Positions 1-7,594 of a stretch of 64,000 nucleotides of DNA are shown piece by piece. The number at the start of each line of letters is the position of its first letter. The first letter of the stretch is position 1. Under the pieces are notes generated by a model. The model made no database searches and had not been told where the DNA came from. It saw only the letters and a program-made list of their open reading frames with translations. Source of the DNA: Pantoea agglomerans (lineage in GTDB: Bacteria; Pseudomonadota; Gammaproteobacteria; Enterobacterales; Enterobacteriaceae); NCBI RefSeq assembly GCF_020149765.1, contig NZ_CP083808.1:1-64000 (forward strand). Reading direction: 5' to 3'. The position numbers and the translations under genes are program-made.

Positions 1-1
1 C

Positions 2-424
2 GCCACCTTTAAAACCAACGTCTATGCGATGTTCTGGATCACCAAAGCGGCGGTTGACTACCTGCCGCGCGGCGCCTCCATTATCAACACCTCATCCGTG
101 CAGGCCTATCAGCCGAGCGAGATCCTGCTCGACTATGCGCAAACCAAAGCGTGTATCGTCGCCTTTACCAAGACGATGGCGCAGCAGCTGGGCAAAGAAG
201 GCATCCGCGTGAATGCGGTCGCGCCGGGCCCATACTGGACGCCGCTGCAGGTTTCCGGCGGCCAGCCGCAGGAAAAAGTAAAAGAGTTTGGTGCCAGCGC
301 GCCGCTGGGTCGTCCCGGCCAGCCGGTAGAGATCGCGCCGCTCTACGTGACGCTCGCCTCGGTCGAAAGCAGCTATACCTCTGGTCAGGTATGGTGCTCC
401 GACGGCGGCACCGGCACGCTGTAA
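2..424 (+). CDS. SDR-family oxidoreductase, C-terminal part (5' end outside window)
   Basis: The reading frame is open from the first bases, so only the last 140 codons are present. A Rossmann-type short-chain dehydrogenase is indicated by the active-site pattern Y45-AQT-K49 (numbered from the first visible codon), preceded by the catalytic-serine segment INTSSV. The C-terminal part (GPYWTPLQ, then a GQPVEIAP block) resembles the E. coli YghA/glucose-1-dehydrogenase group as I recall it. An NAD(P)-dependent alcohol or aldehyde reductase is likely; the substrate cannot be read from the sequence. The gene ends at a strong intrinsic terminator, so it is transcribed separately from the GH15 gene downstream. 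Confidence 0.85.
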   Translation, partial: ATFKTNVYAMFWITKAAVDYLPRGASIINTSSVQAYQPSEILLDYAQTKACIVAFTKTMAQQLGKEGIRVNAVAPGPYWTPLQVSGGQPQEKVKEFGASAPLGRPGQPVEIAPLYVTLASVESSYTSGQVWCSDGGTGTL

Positions 425-442
425 CTTCCCTGCTATCTGTCC

Positions 443-472
443 AACTGGCCGCCCTGTGCGGCCAGTTTTTTC
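443..472 (+). terminator. Rho-independent terminator of the SDR gene
   Basis: A perfect 9-bp inverted repeat, AACTGGCCG / CGGCCAGTT, with a 7-nt loop is followed by a T-run, 19 bp after the SDR stop codon. Confidence 0.85.
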
Positions 473-509
473 GTCTGTAGAGAATGCGTTTCAGACAAGG
501 ATGCTTCTG

Positions 510-2351
510 ATGAAAAACGGTGATTACGCCTCGCCCGTGCGCGAGGAGGGTTTTGCTGGCCTCGGCGACTACGCAGCGATTGGCGAAGGACGCTCGGTCG
601 CGCTGATTGCCCCCGACGGCGCCATCGACTGGTGGTGTGCGCCCAATCTTGATTCGCCGCCGCTGTTCGATCGTTTGCTCGATCCAGACATCGGCGGCTT
701 TTTCGCGCTTACGCCTGTTGAACCCTATCGCATGCAGCGACGCTATCGCGAAGAGAGCAACGTGCTGGAAACCTGCTTTACCACCGAGCAAGGCGAAGTG
801 CGCCTGACGGAGTCGCTGAACAGCACCCTGGCGGGCCGCCTGCCGTGGAGCGAGCTGGCGCGTCGCGTGGAGGGCGTGCGCGGCAGCGTTAAGCTTAAAC
901 TCCATCTGCGCTTTGGTACCGTGGGGGAGACGCGTTCGCCGTGGATGGCCAATACCACGCAGGGCAATGTTTTTCATATCGGCGATATTATGGCGATGCT
1001 GCGCACCAGCGACGACGTAGCGATTACCCATATGGATGACGAGCAGGTGATTGCCGAACTGACCGCGCAGCAGGATTCCCGTTCGCTGGTGGCGCTGCTG
1101 ATTACCCAGCGCGAGCCGCTGGCGGTGCCGGATCTCGAGGCTATCGATACCCGCATTGAAACCAGCCATACCGCCTGGCAGGACTGGACGCAAAGCCTGA
1201 GCTATGAGGGCGAGTATAAAGTCCACGTCAAACGCTCGGCCCTGTCGCTGAAGTTTCTCTGGTACTCCCCTACCGGCGCGCTGGCCGCGGCGGCCACCAC
1301 CTCGCTGCCGGAAGGCATCGGCGGCGAGAAAAATTACGACTACCGCTACGCCTGGGTGCGCGACGCCTGCCTGATTATTAAAGCTTTCGTCTACCTCGGC
1401 GCGCTGGAAGACTGCAAAGCGGCCTTCTCCTGGCTGTCGCAGACTATCCTGCGCCACGGCATTGAGCTGCGCACCTGCTATACGCTGGAAGGGGATATCG
1501 TGCCGCCCGAGCGCTATCCGACCCTGCGCGGCTACAAAGATTCGCGGCCGGTGCGCGTCGGCAACAACGCCCGCGACCAGCGGCAGCTCAGCATGTATGG
1601 CGATATGCTCACCACGGCACAGCTCTTTATCGAAGCAGGCCACGTACTGGATCTCGGCACCTCGCGCCTGCTGGGGCAGCTGGCTAACCACTGCGCCGAC
1701 CGCTGGCGGCTAAAAGATTCCGGTATCTGGGAGCTTCACGACGAGCAGCACTATACCCATTCGAAAATGGCGTGCTGGCTGGCGCTGGATCGCGCGGTCG
1801 CCATGGCGAAGGCGCGCCATATCGAGCCAACCTGGATGGAGCGCTGGGAGCGCGAGCGCGACCGCATTCGCGACTGGGTAGAGGCGCACTGCTGGTCGGA
1901 GAGCAAGCAGGCCTACCTGTTTTACGTCGGCAGCGAAGATCGGCTCGACGCGTCGCTGGCGCTGGTGCACCACTACGGCAATGCGGTAAACCCGGCGCGT
2001 ATGCGTTCCACCTACGCCGCAATCCAGCGCGAGCTGGGCCAGGGGCGCGCCATGCTCTATCGCTACAGCGGCGTGGAAGAAGAAGAGAGCACCTTTATCG
2101 CCTGCTCCTTCTGGCTGGCGGAAGCCTGGGCCTCGATCGGCGAGCCTGAAAAGGCGCGCGCCTGCATGGAGGAGATCCTCGAGACGCTGTGCGACAGCGG
2201 CAACGTTGAAATATTTAATGAGATGTTTGACGTGCGCAGCAACGAGTGGCGCGGCAACCTGCCGCAGGGTCTCAGCCACCTGGCCTTAATCTGCGCCGCG
2301 CAGGCATTGACCTGTCATCAACATAGTCAGAAAACCGAGGGAGAAGCCTGA
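510..2351 (+). CDS. Glycoside hydrolase family 15 protein (trehalase/glucoamylase-like)
   Basis: A 613-residue cytoplasmic protein with no signal peptide. The N-terminal beta-rich domain opens with GDYAAIGEGRSVALIAPDG, typical of bacterial GH15 proteins. The (alpha/alpha)6 catalytic domain carries YRYAWVRDA near residue 280 and a late EEEESTFIACSFW block near 525, which normally surround the two catalytic acids. Known relatives hydrolyse trehalose or alpha-glucans. The start is placed at the ATG with AAGGA 8 nt upstream; longer in-frame starts run into the preceding terminator. The stop overlaps the next start (TGATG), so the VOC gene is translationally coupled. Trehalase versus glucoamylase activity is not decidable here. 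Confidence 0.85.
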   Translation: MKNGDYASPVREEGFAGLGDYAAIGEGRSVALIAPDGAIDWWCAPNLDSPPLFDRLLDPDIGGFFALTPVEPYRMQRRYREESNVLETCFTTEQGEVRLTESLNSTLAGRLPWSELARRVEGVRGSVKLKLHLRFGTVGETRSPWMANTTQGNVFHIGDIMAMLRTSDDVAITHMDDEQVIAELTAQQDSRSLVALLITQREPLAVPDLEAIDTRIETSHTAWQDWTQSLSYEGEYKVHVKRSALSLKFLWYSPTGALAAAATTSLPEGIGGEKNYDYRYAWVRDACLIIKAFVYLGALEDCKAAFSWLSQTILRHGIELRTCYTLEGDIVPPERYPTLRGYKDSRPVRVGNNARDQRQLSMYGDMLTTAQLFIEAGHVLDLGTSRLLGQLANHCADRWRLKDSGIWELHDEQHYTHSKMACWLALDRAVAMAKARHIEPTWMERWERERDRIRDWVEAHCWSESKQAYLFYVGSEDRLDASLALVHHYGNAVNPARMRSTYAAIQRELGQGRAMLYRYSGVEEEESTFIACSFWLAEAWASIGEPEKARACMEEILETLCDSGNVEIFNEMFDVRSNEWRGNLPQGLSHLALICAAQALTCHQHSQKTEGEA

Positions 2352-2875
2352 TGGCGATCAGAGGCATTGAGCATATCGGTATCACCGTCAGCAATATTGA
2401 GCAGGCGGAAAACTTTTTTATCGACGCGCTCGACGCGTCCATTCTCTACCGCATCGTGCCCTGGCAAAAGAGCGAACAGCGTATCGGCGGCGCTCAGATG
2501 CGCCCGGTGAACGGCTTTCCGCCGCAGCTGAGCGTGGTCGGGCTGTCGATGCTGCGCCTTGGCAACGGCTGTAATATTGAGCTGTTTCAGCTGGATCCCG
2601 GTATCGCCGACGATCTGGCAAATATTGGCCAGGCGGGTGTTAACCATTTCTCGATCCTGGTTGACGATATCAATGCGACGGCGGAAAAGCTCAAGGCGCA
2701 CGGCGCGCGCTTTTATGACGGCCCGAGCGACTGTTTTGCGCAGGAGGCGGGGCCGGGCAATCAGACCTGGTTTTGCCTGACGCCGTTCGGCGTACTGATT
2801 GAGCTGATCGCCCTGCCCTCGCCGCTCAAGTATGACGACGAAGCGACCCGGACGCGCTGGCTGCCCGCCGAATGA
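2351..2875 (+). CDS. VOC-family (glyoxalase/dioxygenase fold) protein
   Basis: A 174-residue protein with the vicinal-oxygen-chelate fold. It begins with GIEHIGITVSNIEQAENFF, in which the HIGITV histidine is the usual first metal ligand. A second motif, VNHFSILVDD, lies near residue 97, and the protein ends with a FGVLIELI strand carrying the usual glutamate ligand. It overlaps the GH15 stop by one base and probably shares its mRNA. Family members include lyases, epimerases and ring-cleavage dioxygenases; neither neighbours nor sequence identify the substrate, so only the fold is claimed. Confidence 0.8.
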   Translation: MAIRGIEHIGITVSNIEQAENFFIDALDASILYRIVPWQKSEQRIGGAQMRPVNGFPPQLSVVGLSMLRLGNGCNIELFQLDPGIADDLANIGQAGVNHFSILVDDINATAEKLKAHGARFYDGPSDCFAQEAGPGNQTWFCLTPFGVLIELIALPSPLKYDDEATRTRWLPAE

Positions 2876-3191
2876 TCGTTTTACCGGACCGCGCTGTGGC
2901 GCGGCCATCTCGCCAGCAATAGCCTGAATCCCAGGCAGCGGCAGACTATTTTTATTTTTTTACGTTAGCCTGAACCTGTACACCGTTATTATATTTATAC
3001 AATTTCACCTGTATTTTCTTTTATTTCCAGCCGCTTCCCCTCACCGGAAAAATATCTGTCCCGTGCCGCGAAATATACTCGCTTGCCGTAGCGCTTGCGC
3101 ATTGAAACAGAGGTTCTAACCTTTAAAAGGTAAGACGCGCACAGCTTTTCACCTCTGCTGTGTTATTTTCAACTCATGAAGAGGACCCATT
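2876..3191. other. Intergenic, AT-rich leader of the KGG gene
   Basis: No coding sequence is seen. The first 30 bp hold a GC-rich hairpin (GACCGCGC / GCGCGGCC) without a T-run. The rest is AT-rich and probably carries the promoter of the KGG-repeat gene; I could not pick a convincing -10/-35 pair. Confidence 0.4.
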
Positions 3192-3359
3192 ATGGCTCAA
3201 CATCGAGGCGGATCAGGTAACTTTGCTGAAGATCGTGAAAGAGCGTCAGAAGCTGGTCGTAAAGGCGGACAGCACAGCGGCGGTAATTTTAAAAACGACC
3301 GTGAAAAAGCGTCCGAAGCGGGTAAAAAAGGCGGCCAGAACAGCCGCCGGGGTTCCTGA
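3192..3359 (+). CDS. KGG-repeat stress protein (YciG/YmdF/con-10 family)
   Basis: A 55-residue, highly basic and glycine-rich protein with two copies of the KGG repeat: GNFAEDRERASEAGRKGGQ, then GNFKNDREKASEAGKKGGQ. This is the hallmark of the YciG/YmdF family of small general-stress proteins, which are often RpoS-controlled in enterics. The ATG has AGAGGA about 7 nt upstream. A 68-codon ORF in another frame covers the same bases but lacks any family motif and is a shadow. Molecular function is unknown for the family. It stands alone between non-coding stretches and ends before a terminator. Confidence 0.9.
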   Translation: MAQHRGGSGNFAEDRERASEAGRKGGQHSGGNFKNDREKASEAGKKGGQNSRRGS

Positions 3360-3429
3360 CAGTTAACCGGCATGACAGGCTGTCCGTAGCCTAAACACGC
3401 TCTACAGTCAGGACCAAACCGCTAATGAG

Positions 3430-3462
3430 TGCGCCGGGTTGCGAAGCCTGGCGCATATTTTT
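3430..3462 (+). terminator. Rho-independent terminator downstream of the KGG gene
   Basis: A 9-bp stem, TGCGCCGGG / CCTGGCGCA (one G-U pair), with an 8-nt loop is followed by TATTTTTA. Confidence 0.7.
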
Positions 3463-3510
3463 ATACGCGCGATAAGCGAAACAGATCGCGCTTCGCTTAA
3501 TAACCCCGGT

Positions 3511-3828
3511 TTAATTAAACGCGACGCCTTCCTTTTCTGTTCTCTTATTCATCCGCGTGCTGCTTTTACGGGGTCTGAGGGCCAATATAACGAAACTTAC
3601 GTTAAGGAGATAGTTCACTTTTATCGGCAGTGATGTTACCAGTTTTGCTTTGCCTTCTTTCGGATCGTATATCGTCACAAGGCCGATAATGCTTCCTTCC
3701 TCGGTCAGTGCCCATGCAGCAAGCGGTTAAACGATCACCGGATAATCAGACTGGTCGGTAAAATGACGAAAATACCAGTCCTGTGCGGGGATGAGTTGCT
3801 AATAGTTTATGTATTAGCTCCTTCACCA
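3511..3828 (-). pseudogene. Decayed gene of unknown function, broken by frameshift and stop
   Basis: On the minus strand the sequence reads QLIPAQDWYFRHFTDQSDY PVIV, then an in-frame TAA, then PLAAWALTEEGSIIGLVT and on to a stop at 3511. These pieces look like one continuous protein with coding-like composition. A start with good context (MVKELIHKLLATHP) lies just upstream in a different frame, so a frameshift is also needed to join it. The start overlaps the end of the zinc-ribbon gene, suggesting a former two-gene operon. I do not recognise the family. Confidence 0.5.
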
Positions 3829-4074
3829 TTCCGCTTTTGTATCTGCAATGACATAGGGTTTCCACGTCGGTGATTTACACGAGCTTTCCGGGTAATGTGG
3901 AGGAAATGTATTGTCTCTGGAGTGGGCATTTACCGTCACTTCACGATTACATTTCGTGCATTTGTAAATCCCCGAGTGTGGAACTTCATCTCCGGCTGAA
4001 AATCGCTGACCGAAGAAGTCATCGCTGGCGTTTGTTGCCAGTTCATTCAGCGTTTTTTTCTGTACTAAGGCCAT
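3823..4074 (-). CDS. Small zinc-ribbon protein ('protein L'-like)
   Basis: An 83-residue protein starting MALVQKKTLNELATNASDDFF with a CxxC motif (YKCTKCNREV, near residue 40) and a further cysteine near residue 66, consistent with a small zinc ribbon. Similar proteins annotated 'protein L' occur in enterobacterial accessory regions, as far as I recall; no function is established. The start has AAGGA 8 nt upstream. It lies divergent from the PAAR-toxin genes, and its end overlaps the decayed gene downstream. Confidence 0.6.
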   Translation of the reverse strand: MALVQKKTLNELATNASDDFFGQRFSAGDEVPHSGIYKCTKCNREVTVNAHSRDNTFPPHYPESSCKSPTWKPYVIADTKAEW

Positions 4075-4227
4075 TCTGCTTTCCTTTTCATCGATATTTT
4101 TCAGGCACTTTTACCCATTTTATAGATGTGGTCTTTGTGGTGTTTTTTCAAGCGGCTGAGTTTTGGTTAAGTCAGGATTATGAGTATGATGGCGTGATTT
4201 TAACCATTTAAAGTACAAGGAATTAGC

Positions 4228-4725
4228 ATGGAGAAGCAGTACACCAATGAACTGACCCCGGAGATTCTGGCCGGAATGGATCAATCGCCTTTTACTCCTG
4301 AACAACTGGCTGCGATGAGCGATGAAGCACGCGCGTTGATTGAGGAGCAGGAGGCATTCTGCCGTGCGCATCCGGTGACGGCCATTTACCGACTGGCGGT
4401 GGCGGGCTGTCAGACCCGGCGCGGTGGTACCGGCGATGAGTTCAATCCGAACCCTGAGGAAGGGCATAAAATCCGGCTGGAAAACGGGTTGTGGGTCAGC
4501 GTGCTGACTGAAGGCTGCACCGTGACGTATCCTGATGGCACGCAAGCCCGGATTGTCACCTGTGCTGGGAGCCAGTACACCCATGACGGGCGGGGTATTG
4601 CTTTGGTTAACAGTCTGCTCGATAACGGTGATGAAATTATCAGCACCCCGCAGAGCGGTTGTATGCTCACCGGAAGGGACGGTGTACCTATGCCGGAAGA
4701 TTTTCTGGCGATGCCCGGAGCGTAA
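4228..4725 (+). CDS. PAAR-like domain protein upstream of toxin
   Basis: A 165-residue protein. After a charged helical N-terminus, residues about 50-155 read like a PAAR-type spike-tip domain: GCQTRRGGTG, VTYPDGTQARIVTCAGSQYT and ALVNSLLDNGDEIISTPQ. PAAR proteins cap VgrG spikes in type VI secretion and carry or recruit effectors. The gene sits 3 bp upstream of the toxin gene, with AAGGA before its own ATG, so the two are probably co-transcribed. It may act as a loading partner of the toxin; this is inference. No other T6SS gene is in the window. Confidence 0.6.
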   Translation: MEKQYTNELTPEILAGMDQSPFTPEQLAAMSDEARALIEEQEAFCRAHPVTAIYRLAVAGCQTRRGGTGDEFNPNPEEGHKIRLENGLWVSVLTEGCTVTYPDGTQARIVTCAGSQYTHDGRGIALVNSLLDNGDEIISTPQSGCMLTGRDGVPMPEDFLAMPGA

Positions 4726-4728
4726 ACA

Positions 4729-6450
4729 ATGGGATACCGACCGGATATACACGGAAGGGGGAAGGCGCTTTCCTGCGACAAAACCACCACCGGTGCAAGG
4801 CTGATTTCATCCATTTCTCTCAGCCAATATAACGTACACGGGTTTTGCGTGATCCGCCGGGGAGATAAAACCTCTCCCTGTCCCAAGTGTGGACAGCCCG
4901 GTGTTGTCATTGAGGGAGAATCCCGCTGGTCAATTATGACTGTGCCTGTTGCCGTGGATCGGTGTGAGGTTCGCTGTGGTTGTCCTCCTGGTTCAAACCG
5001 GATTATTGCCCCGCTGGGGCAGTGGATGGGGCCGGGGCCGTCGCCGGAACAGATAGCGGCGGAGAAACAGGCCGCCTTTCTGGCGCAGCGTAATGCTGAG
5101 CGGGAAGCGGAAGAAAAGCGGCTGGCCGAGGCGCGGGAGTGTAACCGGGTGTTTGCGAAATCCTGCCTGCGGGGTGAGGGTTGCAACGATGCAGGCGACC
5201 AACGCGAGCCACAAAGCAATTTTGCAGAGATGTGTTTCTTCCTGGCTGCTCCGGCTGAAGATCCGGCCACGGATGTCGATGCACCACAGCACGCTCAGAC
5301 GAGCAAAAAGAAGAAGCCCACCGCGCCGGAAGATGTTCCGAAGCCGAAGAAGCGTAGTGCCCTGTGGAAATGGTGGAACGGTAATCATGAGGAAATGGAC
5401 TATCAGGCGGCGGTAGCAACAGCCGCTGCCGCCGCCCGGGCGCAGACGGCGACTGCCGGAGCGAGCGTGCTGGAGCCTCTCGCCGGTCGCGGCCTGACCT
5501 ATGGCACATGGGCGGTGCGTGCCGCTGCTGGCTTTGGTGAGGTTGCAGCTGCCGGTGCCGGGGTATCCATTGCCGGATTGCTAATCGGTATGATGCCTGG
5601 CCGACTCAACGACGGTGAACAGGATTTTATCGACCGGATGCGGGCCGAGCAGATGCGCGAAGCGCCTACCCGGGTGCGTTTTACCTGGGAAAATGACGGT
5701 AAAGGCAACCCCATACCACGTGGCTGGCATACGCCACCGGGCAAGGATATGGTGCGGGTGCGCAAAATGGAGTGGGACAGCCGTTATCAGGCGTACACGT
5801 TTACCACCGAGGAAGAGCCGCGCATCACCATCGTCTGGACCCCGGACCATTCCGGCGTTAACACGCCGTCAGACACCGGCAATCAGGCGCGTCCGGTGCT
5901 GCCGAATCCAGTGATTGTGGACCCGCTGCCGGACAATACCGGCATCACGGCCACCACCACCCCAGCCCCGGAGGAGAAGCATTTTGCGGATTATATTCTG
6001 ATCCTGCCAATGCCGGACCTGCCGCCGATTTATATCTACCTGAGCAAGTCACCGGTGGAGTTTCTGGAAGTGGAGCTGTACAGCGACTTTAAGCGCCGGT
6101 CTCGTCAGGGTAAATATGAGGCTGACCATATGCCATCAGCTGCTGCTGTTAGGGCTTATTTGAAACAACAGTATCCGAAACTCGATGCTAAACAGTTAGA
6201 TCGAATGGCTGAAGATGTTGCCGCAATAGTCATACCAAAAGAAGTTCACCAGAAGATCAGCGAGACATACGGCGGGCGTAATAAACCAGTACAAATCGAA
6301 TTGGACTCGCGCAACCTGAGGGCTGCATTGGATCGTAATTTGGATACCATCAAACCGGCATTGAAAGAGCATGGCGCGACAGAGGCCCAAATAGAGGCGG
6401 CCAGAGTGAAAATGCATAAGCTGAATAGTGATATGGGGCTGTACAAATGA
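4729..6450 (+). CDS. PAAR/S-type pyocin-domain effector with C-terminal HNH-like nuclease
   Basis: A 573-residue polymorphic toxin. Residues 1-90 contain PAAR-like elements (RGDKTSPCPKCGQPGVV). A charged coiled stretch follows (about 105-135), then a lysine-rich linker, an Ala/Gly-rich hydrophobic segment (about 235-290) and an S-type pyocin domain (about 300-450) ending PPIYIYLSKSPVEFLEVELY. The last 120 residues form the toxin: KYEADHMPS near 463 and VIPKEVHQKISETYGG near 502, an HNH/His-Me-like arrangement suggesting nuclease activity. The final part is visibly more AT-rich than the rest, as expected for a swapped toxin tip. The stop overlaps the immunity gene by 4 nt (ATGA). Delivery by T6SS is inferred from the PAAR part. 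Confidence 0.75.
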   Translation: MGYRPDIHGRGKALSCDKTTTGARLISSISLSQYNVHGFCVIRRGDKTSPCPKCGQPGVVIEGESRWSIMTVPVAVDRCEVRCGCPPGSNRIIAPLGQWMGPGPSPEQIAAEKQAAFLAQRNAEREAEEKRLAEARECNRVFAKSCLRGEGCNDAGDQREPQSNFAEMCFFLAAPAEDPATDVDAPQHAQTSKKKKPTAPEDVPKPKKRSALWKWWNGNHEEMDYQAAVATAAAAARAQTATAGASVLEPLAGRGLTYGTWAVRAAAGFGEVAAAGAGVSIAGLLIGMMPGRLNDGEQDFIDRMRAEQMREAPTRVRFTWENDGKGNPIPRGWHTPPGKDMVRVRKMEWDSRYQAYTFTTEEEPRITIVWTPDHSGVNTPSDTGNQARPVLPNPVIVDPLPDNTGITATTTPAPEEKHFADYILILPMPDLPPIYIYLSKSPVEFLEVELYSDFKRRSRQGKYEADHMPSAAAVRAYLKQQYPKLDAKQLDRMAEDVAAIVIPKEVHQKISETYGGRNKPVQIELDSRNLRAALDRNLDTIKPALKEHGATEAQIEAARVKMHKLNSDMGLYK

Positions 6451-6914
6451 CAGTAAATGTAGACGCTTTAATTAGCGGGATAGGTAGAACCTATCAAGAA
6501 TTGTTTGATGAAGGGCTAATTCCTTACAAAACAAAACCTACGGGGTATCCGGGAGACCCTGATTTAACATTGGATATGGCAAAAGAAGGGGTTCACCTAA
6601 CGTTTAAGAGAGAAGGACGCCGGTTATGGTCTGTTATTCTAAGTATTCAACACGATAGTGCTAATAATTGGGTCTTTCCTAATGAACTACCAACACCACT
6701 TAAAAGCGCTATGTCGCGGAGCTGGGTCCATGAAACTTTGGGAGAGCCTGAGCGAAGCTCGCCTCCAGAAGTAATTATGAAGCGGGCTTTCGGTTGGACA
6801 GATATTTTTACTGTTAGCGGGCGGCATGTTTCGATGAGTATGCAGGTTAATTATGATGTCGCTGATATGGTTTCTTCGGTTGTGTATCTTCCGACCTCCG
6901 AACTACGCTGGTGA
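6447..6914 (+). CDS. Cognate immunity protein (DUF6392-like)
   Basis: A 155-residue cytoplasmic protein overlapping the toxin stop by 4 nt, the usual coupling of toxin and immunity. The sequence (GYPGDPDLTLDMAKEGVHL, SWVHETLGEPERS, AFGWTDIF, final PTSELRW) matches my memory of the DUF6392 family found beside S-pyocin-domain genes. It should bind and block the nuclease tip. The gene is clearly AT-richer than the plasmid average, supporting recent acquisition with the toxin tail. It ends about 10 bp before the ColE1-type origin remnant. Confidence 0.7.
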   Translation: MTVNVDALISGIGRTYQELFDEGLIPYKTKPTGYPGDPDLTLDMAKEGVHLTFKREGRRLWSVILSIQHDSANNWVFPNELPTPLKSAMSRSWVHETLGEPERSSPPEVIMKRAFGWTDIFTVSGRHVSMSMQVNYDVADMVSSVVYLPTSELRW

Positions 6915-6947
6915 TCCCATTTTCTAGAGGATCTTAAAAAGACCCTC

Positions 6948-6976
6948 TTGAGATCATTTACCGCTGCGCGTAATCT
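6948..6976 (+). promoter_or_regulatory. RNAII primer promoter of the ColE1-type remnant
   Basis: The -35 TTGAGA (6948-6953) and -10 TAATCT (6971-6976) are separated by 17 bp, the same hexamers as the classical RNAII promoter. RNAII would start near 6984. Confidence 0.7.
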
Positions 6977-6989
6977 CTTGCTCTGTAAA

Positions 6990-7095
6990 CGAAAAAACCC
7001 GCCGGAAGGCGGGTTAGTTCGGGTTCGTCGAGCGGCAAACTCGCCGAGACAGGGCGGTAACGGATCTTCGCGGGAACAGTCACCAAAACAGTACA
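6990..7095 (-). ncRNA. RNAI antisense RNA of the ColE1-type remnant
   Basis: On the minus strand, a region of stem-loops in the RNAI position ends in AACCCGCC TTCC GGCGGGTT followed by TTTTC, an intrinsic terminator placed as the RNAI terminator is in ColE1. The loop sequences differ from ColE1/p15A, so any incompatibility group would be its own. The 5' end near 7095 is estimated by alignment to the usual ACAGUAUUUGG start. Confidence 0.6.
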
Positions 7096-7537
7096 GTCAG
7101 CTTAGCTGCTTCAAACTGGCTTCTTCAAGCGAAAAAGTTACTTTTTCACTCTTACGTTATTGCGATCTCCAGTTACCAGTGGCTGCTGCCAGTGGCGTTT
7201 CACCGTGCTTTTCCAGGTTGGACTCAAGTGAACAGTTACCGGATAAAGCGCAGTTGTTGAGCTGAACGGGGAGTTCTTGCTTACAGCCCAGCCTGGAGCG
7301 AACGACCTACACCGAGCCGAGATACCAGTGCGTGAGCTATGAGAAAGCGCCACACTTCCCGCAAGGGAGAAGGCGGAACAGGTATCCGTTAAACGGCAGG
7401 GTCGGAACAGGAGAGCGCAAGAGGGAGCTCCCCATCGGAAACGGTGGGTATTTTTAAGTCCTGTCGGGTTTCGCCCGTACTGTCAGATTCATGGTTGAGC
7501 CTCACGGCTCCCACAGATGCACCTAAAAAGCGTCTGT

Positions 7538-7594
7538 TTATGTAAACGTTACATCCTCGATGACTCCCTGCTTCCATTCCACGTCATACGGCAT
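7538..7594 (-). pseudogene. Truncated start of an unknown gene
   Basis: The frame opens ATG-CCG-TAT overlapping the stop of the preceding fragment (MPYDVEWKQGVIED) and runs into a stop after 18 codons, where the ColE1-type sequence begins. The overlapping start/stop suggests a two-gene operon cut by the recombination that brought in the origin. No family recognised. Confidence 0.35.

Larger units (their letters stand above)
6925..7545 (+). other. Remnant of a ColE1-type plasmid replication origin (RNAII primer region)
   Basis: Over about 600 bp the sequence follows the ColE1/pMB1 origin in order: TTGAGA...TAATCT (RNAII promoter), an RNAI terminator stem, TTACCAGTGGCTGCTGCCA (7173), GAGCGAACGACCTACACCGA (7296), GCGTGAGCTATGAGAAAGCG (7330), GGCAGGGTCGGAACAGGAGA (7395) and TCCTGTCGGGTTTCGCC (7459). 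The spacing is close to that of the classical origins, but many positions differ, so it is a natural relative and not a cloning vector. Similarity stops near 7545, before the GGAAAAAC-type RNA-DNA transition and primosome sites expected further right. It is therefore probably not a working origin. Confidence 0.88.

Noticed and set aside
165..1691. A 508-codon open frame on the minus strand across the GH15 gene
   Set aside because: It covers strongly supported genes on the other strand, has no family motif and no ribosome site; GC-rich third positions keep the antisense frame open.
3439..3633. A 64-codon plus-strand ORF after the KGG gene
   Set aside because: It starts in the terminator loop, lacks a ribosome site and lies antisense to the better supported decayed gene.
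6925..7545. Cloning-vector contamination, prompted by ColE1 similarity and TCTAGAGGATC near 6924
   Set aside because: The sequence differs from pMB1/pUC at many positions, the RNAI region is largely different, and no polylinker, lac or resistance sequence is present.
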